NCBI RefSeq assembly: GCF_000421765.1
Contig: NZ_ATXQ01000005.1
Location: 1-64,000, forward strand
DNA from: Denitrificimonas caeni DSM 24390
Lineage (GTDB): Bacteria > Pseudomonadota > Gammaproteobacteria > Pseudomonadales > Pseudomonadaceae
Length of the DNA: 64,000 nucleotides
Reading direction: 5' to 3'
A program made the translations under genes and the position numbers. Shown here piece by piece: positions 7,383-16,139 of the stretch. Every line of letters begins with the position of its first letter. Position 1 is the first letter of the stretch. Under the pieces are notes generated by a model. It had not been told where the DNA came from. It did no database searches and saw only the letters and a list, made by a program, of their open reading frames with translations.

Positions 7383-10335
7383 CCTTAGCCAGCTGGTTTT
7401 AATCAGCACCACATACTTACTTACGCTGTTTGGTGTGGCCTGGGCGACAGAAAAAGGCTGGGTCCCACGTTGGATCGTGCGCCATCCCATCACTTATATT
7501 TTGTCGTTGGGCGTATACGCCAGCGCCTGGGCATTTTTTGGCTCAGTGGGCCTAGCCTATCAGTACGATTATGGCTTTCTAGCGATTTACCTCGGTTTAT
7601 CCGGTGCGTTTTTATTAGCACCAGTACTGCTCTACCCGATTTTGCATCTAACCCGAACCCATCAACTGTCTTCGTTAGCGGACTTGTTTGCCTTTCGTTT
7701 TCGCAGCACCTGGGTCGGAGCCATCACCACAATTGGCATGCTGTTAGGCGCTCTACCCTTATTAGCCTTACAGATCCAAGCCGTCGCCGACACCATCGGA
7801 ATTCTCACCCGCGAGCCTATTCAAGACCGTGTAGCCCTGGCCTTTTGTGTTTTAATCACCCTGTTTTCGATTTTATTCGGTGCCAGGCACGTTGCCACCC
7901 GTGAGAAACATGAAGGCTTAGTCTTTGCCATTGCCTTTGAATCACTGGTTAAACTGATCGCGTTGTTAGCCATCGGCGCTTACGCATTGTTTGTTGTGTT
8001 TGACGGCCCGAATGATTTAGAAATATGGCTATCGCAAAATAAAGACATTCTCAGCGAGCTACAAATCCCCTTACAAGAAGGTCCATGGCGCACCTTATTA
8101 CTACTGTTTTTCGCCTCAGCCACTGTGATGCCGCACATGTATCACATGATTTTCACCGAGAACCTCAACCCGCGCTCGATGGTCAGTGCCAGTTGGGGTG
8201 TGCCACTGTTTTTACTGCTGATGAGTTTACCTGTGCTGCCCATCCTATGGGCGGGACTCAAACTCGGTGCACCCACCTCACCGGAATACTTCACCCTTGG
8301 TTTAGGTTTAGCAGCCAATAATGAACGTCTCACCTTACTGGCTTATATGGGTGGCCTGTCCGCGGCCAGCGGCGTGATTATCGTATTGACCTTAGCCCTG
8401 TCCGGCATGGTGCTCAACCATATCGTTTTGCCGCTGTATCAACCGCCAGCCGAAGGTAATATTTACCGCTGGCTAAAATGGACAAGACGCTTACTGATCT
8501 GCACCATTATTGTCGCCGGTTATGGCTTTTATCTATTACTACGCTCAGAGCAAGATTTATCCAATCTTGGCTTAGTCGCCTTTGTTGCAACATTGCAGTT
8601 TTTACCAGGCTTGCTATCAGTACTGTATTGGCCCAAAGCCAACAGTTCTGGCTTTATCTGCGGGGCGCTGATGGGGATGCTGGTTTGGACAATCGGTATG
8701 CTGTTGCCAATGTTTAGCAACATCCAAGAATTTTCTTTACCTTGGTTTGACTACACCTATGTTTTGGATGACCGCAACTGGCATTTCTCGGCCATTGCCG
8801 CACTGGCAGCTAACTGTTTTACTTTTGTTGTGATTTCTCTAATAGCGCGCACCAGCAGTGAAGAGCAACGTGCCGCGCAAGCCTGTGTCGTCAACAATGT
8901 GCGCCGTCCGGAACGCCGTGAATTATTGGCTCGCACAGCGCAGCAATTTGTGGCAGAACTGTCCAAACCCTTAGGTGCAGTCACTGCGCAACGGGAAGTT
9001 GAACAGGCCATGCAAGACTTGCAACTGCCCTTTGACGAACGTCGCCCATTTGCCTTGCGCCGTTTACGCGACCGCATTGAAGCAAACTTATCAGGTCTAA
9101 TGGGCCCAAGCGTTGCGCAAGATTTAGTCGGCACTTTTTTGCCTTATAAAGCGGGCAGTGAAACTTATGTCACCGAAGACATTCACTTTATTGAAAGCCG
9201 TCTTGAAGAGTATCGCTCACGTCTTACCGGTCTTGCCGCCGAACTAGATGTGCTGCGGCGCTATCACCGACAAACGTTGCAAGACTTACCCATGGGTGTG
9301 TGCTCACTGGCTAAGGACAATGAAATCCTCATGTGGAACCACGCCCTCGAAGATCTCACTGGAATTACCGCCTCACGCGTGGTGGGCTCACGACTGGATA
9401 GCATCGACGCCCCGTGGCGTGATTTACTGCTTGAGTTTGCCCAAGGCAGTCGCTCTCATTTACACAAGCATGCACTGCAAGGCTTGCACGAAGCACGCTG
9501 GCTCAACTTGCACAAAGCAGCCATTGATGAACCTTTAGCACCTGGCAATACCGGTTTAGTGCTGCTCGTTGAAGATGCCACCAAAACGCGCTTACTCGAA
9601 GATAAGCTGGTGCACTCAGAGCGTTTAGCCTCGATTGGCCGACTCGCCGCTGGGGTTGCCCATGAGATTGGCAATCCGATTACCGGCATTGCTTGCTTGG
9701 CGCAAAACCTGCGCGAAGAGCGCAGTGAAGACGCTGAAATCATTGAAATGAGCAATCAAATCCTCGAGCAAACCAAGCGCGTGTCGCGCATTGTGCAGTC
9801 ACTGATGAGTTTTTCACACTCAGGCCAACAACAGCACGACAATCATGAGCCGGTCAGCCTGTTCGACACCAGCGCTGAAGCGATGCATTTACTCAGTCTG
9901 AACAAGCTCAGTAAAGCGGTAAACTTTTTTAATCTATGCAACCCACAGCATTTAGTTCTTGGCGATGCACAGCGTCTCGCACAGGTACTGATCAACTTAT
10001 TATCCAATGCGCGCGATGCCAGTCCTGAGCAAGGGCACATTTATATCCGCACAACCGCGACCCTTTCTCATGTAGAGTTATCCATTGAGGATCAAGGCAC
10101 TGGCATCAGCACCGCTAATTTAGAACATTTATTCGAGCCTTTCTTCACCACCAAAGACCCTGGCCAAGGCACTGGACTGGGCTTGGCTTTGGTCTACTCG
10201 ATTATTGAAGAACACCACGGGGAAATCCATGTCGATAGCCCCAGCGATACAGAGCATCAGCGCGGCACTCGTTTCCGTATTACTTTGCCGCGCCATGTTC
10301 CAACCTCCAGCCCAGTAGTGAGTGGTCTGCTATGA
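7366..10335 (+). CDS. cbrA: sensor histidine kinase CbrA (SLC5 transporter domain fusion)
   Basis: A 989-residue inner membrane protein. Residues about 1-500 form a multi-pass sodium/solute symporter (SLC5-like) domain, followed by a STAC/PAS-like linker and a kinase core. The H-box is GRLAAGVAHEIGNP with His near residue 766. The N-box is LINLLSNARDAS near 877, and G-boxes DQGTGIS and GTGLGLAL lie near 909 and 936. CbrA phosphorylates CbrB and controls carbon/nitrogen balance, and histidine transport by CbrA has been shown in Pseudomonas. The ATG at 7366 lies within the end of cbrX, implying translational coupling. cbrB begins 52 bp after the stop. Confidence 0.95.
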   Translation: MPTSFSLSQLVLISTTYLLTLFGVAWATEKGWVPRWIVRHPITYILSLGVYASAWAFFGSVGLAYQYDYGFLAIYLGLSGAFLLAPVLLYPILHLTRTHQLSSLADLFAFRFRSTWVGAITTIGMLLGALPLLALQIQAVADTIGILTREPIQDRVALAFCVLITLFSILFGARHVATREKHEGLVFAIAFESLVKLIALLAIGAYALFVVFDGPNDLEIWLSQNKDILSELQIPLQEGPWRTLLLLFFASATVMPHMYHMIFTENLNPRSMVSASWGVPLFLLLMSLPVLPILWAGLKLGAPTSPEYFTLGLGLAANNERLTLLAYMGGLSAASGVIIVLTLALSGMVLNHIVLPLYQPPAEGNIYRWLKWTRRLLICTIIVAGYGFYLLLRSEQDLSNLGLVAFVATLQFLPGLLSVLYWPKANSSGFICGALMGMLVWTIGMLLPMFSNIQEFSLPWFDYTYVLDDRNWHFSAIAALAANCFTFVVISLIARTSSEEQRAAQACVVNNVRRPERRELLARTAQQFVAELSKPLGAVTAQREVEQAMQDLQLPFDERRPFALRRLRDRIEANLSGLMGPSVAQDLVGTFLPYKAGSETYVTEDIHFIESRLEEYRSRLTGLAAELDVLRRYHRQTLQDLPMGVCSLAKDNEILMWNHALEDLTGITASRVVGSRLDSIDAPWRDLLLEFAQGSRSHLHKHALQGLHEARWLNLHKAAIDEPLAPGNTGLVLLVEDATKTRLLEDKLVHSERLASIGRLAAGVAHEIGNPITGIACLAQNLREERSEDAEIIEMSNQILEQTKRVSRIVQSLMSFSHSGQQQHDNHEPVSLFDTSAEAMHLLSLNKLSKAVNFFNLCNPQHLVLGDAQRLAQVLINLLSNARDASPEQGHIYIRTTATLSHVELSIEDQGTGISTANLEHLFEPFFTTKDPGQGTGLGLALVYSIIEEHHGEIHVDSPSDTEHQRGTRFRITLPRHVPTSSPVVSGLL

Positions 10336-10387
10336 ACAACATAGTTCTGGCGCACCTATTCATTCTGTTTGTTTAGAGAGAGTGTCA

Positions 10388-11821
10388 ATGCATCATATTT
10401 TGATTGTTGAAGATGAACCTATTATTCGCTCGGCATTGCGTCGTTTACTCGAACGCAACACGTATCAGGTCAGCGAAGCAGGTTCCGTTCAAGAAGCACA
10501 AGAGCGCTATAACATTCAATCTTTTGATTTGATCATTAGCGATTTGCGCTTACCTGGTGCGCCTGGCACCGAAATGATTAAGCTGGCCGAGCCTAAGCCA
10601 GTGCTGATCATGACCAGTTATGCCAGCTTACGCTCAGCGGTTGACTCCATGCGTTTAGGCGCAATTGACTATATTGCCAAACCTTTTGATCATGATGAAA
10701 TGCTGCAAACCATCGCCCGCATCATCCATGACTATCAGTTACAGGTAGAACAAGATGAGTCCGGCGAAGACCCGCTGCTCGATGCTGAGCCAGAGGAAGC
10801 CTTCGATAACTCTGATATTGGTATTATTGGTAGCAGTGCAGTGATGCGCACCCTTTACGGTAAAATCCGCAAAGTCGCACCAACCGATTCTAACGTGCTC
10901 ATTCAAGGCGAATCCGGCACCGGTAAAGAGTTAGTGGCGCGTGCGCTACATAATTTATCGAAACGTGCAAAAGCGCCGATGATCTCGGTGAACTGCGCAG
11001 CGATTCCTGAATCGCTCATTGAGTCAGAGTTGTTTGGCCATGAGAAAGGCGCTTTCACTGGCGCTGTATCAGCTCGCACCGGTTTGGTGGAAGCCGCGCA
11101 TGGCGGTACATTATTTTTAGATGAAATTGGTGAACTGCCATTAGAAGCACAAGCGCGTTTACTGCGCGTACTGCAAGAGGGTGAAATCCGTCGAGTTGGC
11201 TCAGTGCAATCGCAAAAAGTTGATGTACGCCTCGTTGCTGCAACACACCGTGATTTAAAAAGCCTTGCGAAAACCGGTGGCTTCCGTGAAGACTTGTATT
11301 ACCGCCTGCATGTGATCGCACTGCACTTGCCTGCCTTGCGTGACCGTGAAAACGATGTGGTAGAAATTGCTGACATTCTTTTAGAACGTCAACGTTTGCG
11401 CATGGACAAAGAGCCTATGGATTTTACTGCGCAAGCGAAAAAAGCGCTGCAAAAATACAGCTGGCCAGGCAACGTACGTGAACTGGAAAATGCCTTAGAG
11501 CGTGCAGTGATTCTCTGCGAAGGCTCGCAAGTGACTACCGAACTGATGGGTATTGATGTTGATCTGGATACTGAAGATGCCGCGAACGAATTAGCCAGCA
11601 GCACTGCGCAACAGGCAGCAAGTCAGGCGAACACTGATGAGGCAGAACCTGTCGCCAACGACCTATCTTTAGAAGATTATTTCCAACGTTTTGTGCTTGA
11701 GCATCAAGACCGTATGACCGAAACTGATTTAGCCAGCAAACTTGGCATCAGTCGCAAATGCTTATGGGAACGACGTCAGCGTTTTGGTATCCCGCGCCGT
11801 AAAAACCCGAATACCCCATAA
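10388..11821 (+). CDS. cbrB: sigma-54-dependent response regulator CbrB
   Basis: A 477-residue NtrC-family activator. A receiver domain (acceptor Asp52 in IISDLRLPG) is followed by a sigma-54 AAA+ domain with Walker A GESGTGKE (about 174-181) and GAFTGA (about 221-226), the loop that contacts sigma-54. A Fis-type helix-turn-helix (DLASKLGISRKCLWERRQR) closes the protein. The start at 10388 (MHHILIVEDE) has AGAGAG upstream and matches the family; an in-frame GTG at 10322 would add 22 unrelated residues. In Pseudomonas CbrB switches on the crcZ RNA gene directly downstream, but here a protein gene follows within 30 bp. Confidence 0.95.
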   Translation: MHHILIVEDEPIIRSALRRLLERNTYQVSEAGSVQEAQERYNIQSFDLIISDLRLPGAPGTEMIKLAEPKPVLIMTSYASLRSAVDSMRLGAIDYIAKPFDHDEMLQTIARIIHDYQLQVEQDESGEDPLLDAEPEEAFDNSDIGIIGSSAVMRTLYGKIRKVAPTDSNVLIQGESGTGKELVARALHNLSKRAKAPMISVNCAAIPESLIESELFGHEKGAFTGAVSARTGLVEAAHGGTLFLDEIGELPLEAQARLLRVLQEGEIRRVGSVQSQKVDVRLVAATHRDLKSLAKTGGFREDLYYRLHVIALHLPALRDRENDVVEIADILLERQRLRMDKEPMDFTAQAKKALQKYSWPGNVRELENALERAVILCEGSQVTTELMGIDVDLDTEDAANELASSTAQQAASQANTDEAEPVANDLSLEDYFQRFVLEHQDRMTETDLASKLGISRKCLWERRQRFGIPRRKNPNTP

Positions 11822-11827
11822 CAACAA
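11820..11827 (+). promoter_or_regulatory. possible Hfq/Crc catabolite-activity (CA) motif
   Basis: AACAACAA overlaps the cbrB stop codon and sits 13 bases before the GGGAG ribosome binding site of the TAXI gene. It matches the AAnAAnAA pattern that Hfq and Crc bind to block translation in Pseudomonas. A single 8-base match can occur by chance. Confidence 0.4.
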
Positions 11828-11850
11828 TACCTGTATAACAGGGAGTGCCG

Positions 11851-13185
11851 ATGAATCGTATCTTGCAAGACATATCCATTATGCTGCGCGCCAACTTATG
11901 GTTGGTGCCCGTTTTAGGCGCGCTGGTCACCGCGCTATTTTACTTTGTCGCACCACCACCACCGATGCATGCCACTATGAGTACCGGCGGTGTTGGCGGC
12001 GGTTATGCACAATTCGCAGAAAAACTACGCGAAGAACTGGCTAAAGAAGGCTTTGAATTAAAGCTGGTTAACAGCAAAGGCTCGCGTGAAAACACCGAAC
12101 GTCTGCTTGACGATGACAGCGGCGTGCAACTGGCGCTACTGCAAAGCGGTCAAGAACTCGAACTGGATGAAAAACAGCGAAAGCAGCTGATCAATCTAGG
12201 CGCGGTGTTTCAAGAGCCCTTATGGCTGTTTGCCCGCAAAGACCTAACAATCGACACCCTCAGTGATTTAATCAACTTGCGAACTGCCATTGGTGCAAAC
12301 AACGGCGGCATTCGCATGATTGTTAATCCCATGCTTGCAGCCAATCAAATTGATAGCCAAAACTTACCTGAAGGATGGCAAGCCTATAGCGGCAAAAAAG
12401 CCCTTACAGCGATGCTCGTTGACGAACTGGATGCAGCTTTTTTCTTAGGCCCAGCTGAGAGCGCATTAGTACAAGAGGCTGCCAGCCACAATGATTTGCA
12501 GTTGGTCAGCTTTAATCAAGCTGCAGCGTATCGTGCGCGTCTGCCCTTTATTACTGAAATCAAGGTTGGCCAAGGCTTACTTAACTTAGCCACTAATCAG
12601 CCACAACAGGACACCAGCACAGTGGGTCCAGTGGCGATGCTAATGGCCAATGAATCTTTCCACCCGGCCCTGACTGCGCTGATTTTAGCTTCTGCACAAG
12701 AAGTAATGAGATCAGGTACCTTGATTGATAAGCCTGATACTTGGCCGAAAAACCTGCCCAATGATTTTGAGTCACTGACCGAAGCTGAGTACTTTCACGA
12801 CAAAGGCTTACCGCTTTTACAACGCTATCTGCCCTTTAGAATTGCTTCACTGGCCGATCGCTATATTATTTTAGTCATCCCTTTGTTGGTGCTGCTGTTT
12901 CCATTGTTTAAAATTGCCGGTCCAGTCTATCGCTGGCGCATTCGTGCTCGGATTTATCGCTGGTACAAGTACCTCCGGGATGTTGACAAGCAACTCTCCA
13001 ACGACACTCTACCGATGCATCTCGATGAAGAAATTAAGCGTCTTAGCGCTTTGCAAGATGAATTGGCAAAAGTTGAAGTACCGTTGTCATACACCAATGA
13101 ACTCTATCAATTACATTTACACGTCCGTTATGTTTTACAGCGCTTAGAGCGTCTTAAAGCTGAACGAGACACCCGCACCAAATAA
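11851..13185 (+). CDS. TAXI family TRAP-type solute-binding protein, membrane-tethered
   Basis: A 444-residue protein. A hydrophobic anchor occupies about residues 13-35. A periplasmic TAXI-type binding domain follows, with STGGVGGGYAQFAEKL early and KDLTIDTLSDLINLRTAIG in the middle. A second membrane helix near residue 335 (YIILVIPLLVLLFPLF) is followed by a basic cytoplasmic tail with coiled-coil character. Ordinary TRAP binding proteins are free in the periplasm, so the C-terminal helix and tail are notable. No TRAP permease is nearby. The ATG at 11851 has GGGAG 6 bases upstream. It starts 29 bp after cbrB and may share its transcript. Substrate unknown. Confidence 0.85.
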   Translation: MNRILQDISIMLRANLWLVPVLGALVTALFYFVAPPPPMHATMSTGGVGGGYAQFAEKLREELAKEGFELKLVNSKGSRENTERLLDDDSGVQLALLQSGQELELDEKQRKQLINLGAVFQEPLWLFARKDLTIDTLSDLINLRTAIGANNGGIRMIVNPMLAANQIDSQNLPEGWQAYSGKKALTAMLVDELDAAFFLGPAESALVQEAASHNDLQLVSFNQAAAYRARLPFITEIKVGQGLLNLATNQPQQDTSTVGPVAMLMANESFHPALTALILASAQEVMRSGTLIDKPDTWPKNLPNDFESLTEAEYFHDKGLPLLQRYLPFRIASLADRYIILVIPLLVLLFPLFKIAGPVYRWRIRARIYRWYKYLRDVDKQLSNDTLPMHLDEEIKRLSALQDELAKVEVPLSYTNELYQLHLHVRYVLQRLERLKAERDTRTK

Positions 13186-13272
13186 CTTCATTTATCACTT
13201 TATTGCTGTGATTCTACTGTGAGCATTGCACACAGTAGATCGCGGCTGTTTTAGCGTAAAGGTTAAACCGCC

Positions 13273-14280
13273 ATGCCTCTGCACCATTGTATTATTCATT
13301 TTATTGACAAAAAGCCCGATGACAGCCCTGCCATGCTGAAAACACGCAGCGAATGCTTGCCGCAGAGCAGCGCTTTAGAGCATTTACTGGCTGACATCAA
13401 CGACAGCTATAACAGCAAACCGAGCAAAGCGTGGGGCCTGTTTCAAACGGATCAAACAGAATATCCACTGCATGCTTGGTTAGCTGATTACCTTGCGGAA
13501 AAAATTGATTTTACCCAGTTCAGCCGAGATGCTGTTGAGCATCTAAAAAAGCAACTGGATGCGTTAAATATCACCCTATCCGGTCACGTGCTGTTTGCCC
13601 ACTATCAACAAGGTATGACTGACTACCTCTCCATTGCTGTGCTGCAACACAGTGAAGGAATGGTCATTAGCGAAGCATTGGGGGTTGATTCTGCACGTCA
13701 TCTCGATCTCGGCCAGATGCATTTAGCTACGCGAATCAACTTATCCGAATGGCAAAACAACAGCCAGTCCAAGCAATATATTTCCTTTATCAAAGGCAAA
13801 AACGGTAAAAAAGTCATTGATGGTTTCCGCGACTTTTTAGGTTGCCAGGAAGGCGTTGATGGCCCCGGCGAAACACGCACCCTGTTAAAAGCCTTTAGCG
13901 ATTTCGTTGAAAGTGAAGACTTGCCCGAAGAACAAGCGCGCGAGAAAACTAGCAACCTGATCAGTTATGCCAATAGCCAAACACGCCGTGGCGAGGTGGT
14001 CAGCATTGAAGGTTTATCCGAAGCCCTCGATGAAGATAACCCGAAAGCTTTTTACGATCATATTCGTAATAAAGATTACGGCTTGTCGCCAGAAATCCCA
14101 GCCGATAAACGCACCTTAAATGCTTTTCACCGTTTTACGGGTCGCGCAGAAGGCATCTCGATTAGCTTTGAGTCGCACCTGCTTGGCTCTAAAGTCGAAT
14201 ACGATGAAGGCCGCGATATGTTGATCATTCGTCAGCTGCCAACGCAGCTCAAAGATCAACTCAAGCGTAACAAGGACTAA
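13273..14280 (+). CDS. nucleoid-associated protein NdpA/YejK
   Basis: A 335-residue protein of the YejK/NdpA family, which associates with the bacterial nucleoid. Typical length is about 335. The N-terminus ([11 protein letters not shown]) and the blocks [26 protein letters not shown] and [13 protein letters not shown] are family hallmarks. AAAGG lies upstream of the ATG. The PPK2-type gene starts 1 bp after the stop, so the two are co-transcribed. Confidence 0.92.
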   Translation: MPLHHCIIHFIDKKPDDSPAMLKTRSECLPQSSALEHLLADINDSYNSKPSKAWGLFQTDQTEYPLHAWLADYLAEKIDFTQFSRDAVEHLKKQLDALNITLSGHVLFAHYQQGMTDYLSIAVLQHSEGMVISEALGVDSARHLDLGQMHLATRINLSEWQNNSQSKQYISFIKGKNGKKVIDGFRDFLGCQEGVDGPGETRTLLKAFSDFVESEDLPEEQAREKTSNLISYANSQTRRGEVVSIEGLSEALDEDNPKAFYDHIRNKDYGLSPEIPADKRTLNAFHRFTGRAEGISISFESHLLGSKVEYDEGRDMLIIRQLPTQLKDQLKRNKD

Positions 14281-14281
14281 T

Positions 14282-15109
14282 ATGCGTCTGTCTGATGCTA
14301 TTTTACAGCAATGCCATTATCAACATGCTAGCGCTTTAAATCTGGATCCAAATCGTGATTTTGGCTTACCGATGCACAAGGCAGACGCACGCCTAGAAGA
14401 CTTACGCAAATGGCTCGATCGCCAACAGCAGTTGCTCTGGGCTAACAACGGCCCAGCCATCTTAGTCTGGCTGCAAGGCCCTGATTGCTCAGGCAAAGAC
14501 GGCGCTATACGGAACAGCCTACGCGGTCTCAATCCGCAAGGGATTCGCGTCAGTGACTTTCAAAAGCCCACCGAGCAGCAGCGCAGCGAACACTTTTTAA
14601 AGCGCTATCGTGAGCAATTACCCACTGCAGGCATGATCACTGTCTTTAATCGCACACCTTATGAAGGTTTGGTCAGCGATTTAGCCGATGGCGATATCGA
14701 CAGCAATCAAGCCGCTGAGCGTTTACAGCAATTATTGGCTTTTGAAGAACAACTGGCAGAGCAGAATATTCATCTGATTAAAATCTATTTACACATTAGC
14801 AAAAGTGAGCAGAAAAAACGTTTACAACAACGTTTTATCAACCCAGAAAAGCGTTGGAAAATTTCTGCAGCAGATTTAATCGGTCATCAGAACTTTGAGC
14901 AGATTCAAGAAAACTGGAATCAAGCTTTTGCGCAAAGCAGTAGCCTCTCGCATCCATGGCATATTTTGCCATCTCATAACAAAGCACTGCGTAATCTTTT
15001 AATCTGTAGCTTAATTGCAAAAAAACTCGAGGCTTTAGACTTACAATGGCCGCAACCAGCATTGCCATTTGCCATTGAGGACCTCGATTTAGCATGCTCA
15101 TCCAGCTAA
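14282..15109 (+). CDS. PPK2-family polyphosphate:nucleotide phosphotransferase
   Basis: A 275-residue P-loop kinase of the polyphosphate kinase 2 family. These enzymes transfer phosphate between polyphosphate and AMP, ADP or GDP. The Walker A region reads LQGPDCSGKDGAIRNSL (about residues 64-80) and the Walker B region is VFNRTPYEGLVSD (about 122-134). PPK2 proteins usually have a DxAGKGG loop. Here it is DCSGKDGA, and the usual RSWYNR-type strand is VFNRTPYE, so the exact substrate (class III AMP/ADP type is nearest) is uncertain. It directly follows ndpA, and its 3' end overlaps the next start by 16 bp. Confidence 0.85.
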   Translation: MRLSDAILQQCHYQHASALNLDPNRDFGLPMHKADARLEDLRKWLDRQQQLLWANNGPAILVWLQGPDCSGKDGAIRNSLRGLNPQGIRVSDFQKPTEQQRSEHFLKRYREQLPTAGMITVFNRTPYEGLVSDLADGDIDSNQAAERLQQLLAFEEQLAEQNIHLIKIYLHISKSEQKKRLQQRFINPEKRWKISAADLIGHQNFEQIQENWNQAFAQSSSLSHPWHILPSHNKALRNLLICSLIAKKLEALDLQWPQPALPFAIEDLDLACSSS

Positions 15110-15969
15110 AACTCATCAAGAAACACGCGACAATCAGCTTGATGAGACTCTTTACACGGCAACTGTGCAGCGTTTTTTGCTTGCTGTATGCCACCAGCAG
15201 CGTCGCGCAAGAACACGACAGCGCCGAGCAGTTGCGTTTTGTAACGACCAACTCAGAATTCACTCTATTGCATGAAATGGGTCACTTGCTGATTCACGAG
15301 TTACAGCTACCGGTGCTGGGGCGTGAAGAAGATGCAGCAGATCAACTCGGTTTTATTGGTTTATTTTTAATCCATGAGCGCCAACAAACGCCAGACTTTC
15401 CGATGCGCTTATTAGACGTGGCTGACTACTGGCGACTCGAATGGCAAAGCGCTAAAGATTCTGAAGAACAAATCCAAGCCTGGGACAGCCACGCTTTAGA
15501 TGAGCAGCGCTTTTATAATATCGCCTGCTTAGCCTATGGCAGTGATCCAAAGAATCTTGAGTGGATTATCGAAATGACCGGCTTACCAGAAGAACGGGCA
15601 TTTTATTGTCAAGATGAGTATGAGCAAGCCAAATATGCCGCGCTTTGGTTTCGTGAGCACTTTAAACGCACAAGTGGCGAACCCGTTAAACATCGAATTC
15701 GCGTCATTTACGATACACCGCCACACCACTTAGATGGTGGCAGTGAACTTTTAGAAAAAGTTAAAGCCAGTGGCGAATTAGAAGCTGTAGCTGAACGCGC
15801 CAGTGAGTTTTTTGTATTGCCGCGTGATCTGACTCTGCGCGTTGCTTCTTGCGGTGCGCCAGATAGTTGGTACAACACCATCAGTGGCGAATTGACTCTA
15901 TGTTATGAGCGCATTGCGCACTTTAGGAAACTGGCGCGCAAGCTGCCGCGGTTAAACTCTAAAGCATAA
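15094..15969 (+). CDS. DUF4344 putative secreted zinc metallopeptidase
   Basis: A 291-residue exported protein. The zinc motif is LLHEMGHLLIHE, followed by GREEDAADQLG, which supplies the third ligand in DUF4344-type peptidases. A hydrophobic signal sequence (LFTRQLCSVFCLLYATSSVAQ) precedes the domain. Four cysteines later in the sequence may form disulfides. The ATG at 15094 overlaps the upstream gene and has a distant GAGG. The ATG at 15142 (MRLFTRQLC) gives a shorter, more typical signal peptide but lacks a clear ribosome binding site. Protease activity is inferred from the motif only. Confidence 0.8.
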   Translation: MLIQLKLIKKHATISLMRLFTRQLCSVFCLLYATSSVAQEHDSAEQLRFVTTNSEFTLLHEMGHLLIHELQLPVLGREEDAADQLGFIGLFLIHERQQTPDFPMRLLDVADYWRLEWQSAKDSEEQIQAWDSHALDEQRFYNIACLAYGSDPKNLEWIIEMTGLPEERAFYCQDEYEQAKYAALWFREHFKRTSGEPVKHRIRVIYDTPPHHLDGGSELLEKVKASGELEAVAERASEFFVLPRDLTLRVASCGAPDSWYNTISGELTLCYERIAHFRKLARKLPRLNSKA

Positions 15970-16139
15970 TCAATACACCCAACTGTGCTCCATACGAGAC
16001 TAATGACTCTTAATCTAACGACCAAAGTGTGATGGCCTTTTGCTCGCAAGAATGTCGCAATAAGAACCTGCATATTCAACAAAAACATCAACAATTATAA
16101 CAATTGTTCTATGTCATTCGAGTAAGGCGCTTTGTTCTC

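Noticed and set aside
11822-11850. crcZ RNA downstream of cbrB
   Set aside because: The gap is only 29 bp, with no sigma-54 promoter and a single CA motif.
13186-13272. Small RNA gene between the TAXI gene and ndpA
   Set aside because: Only 87 bp, no hairpin with a T run and no repeated CA motif.
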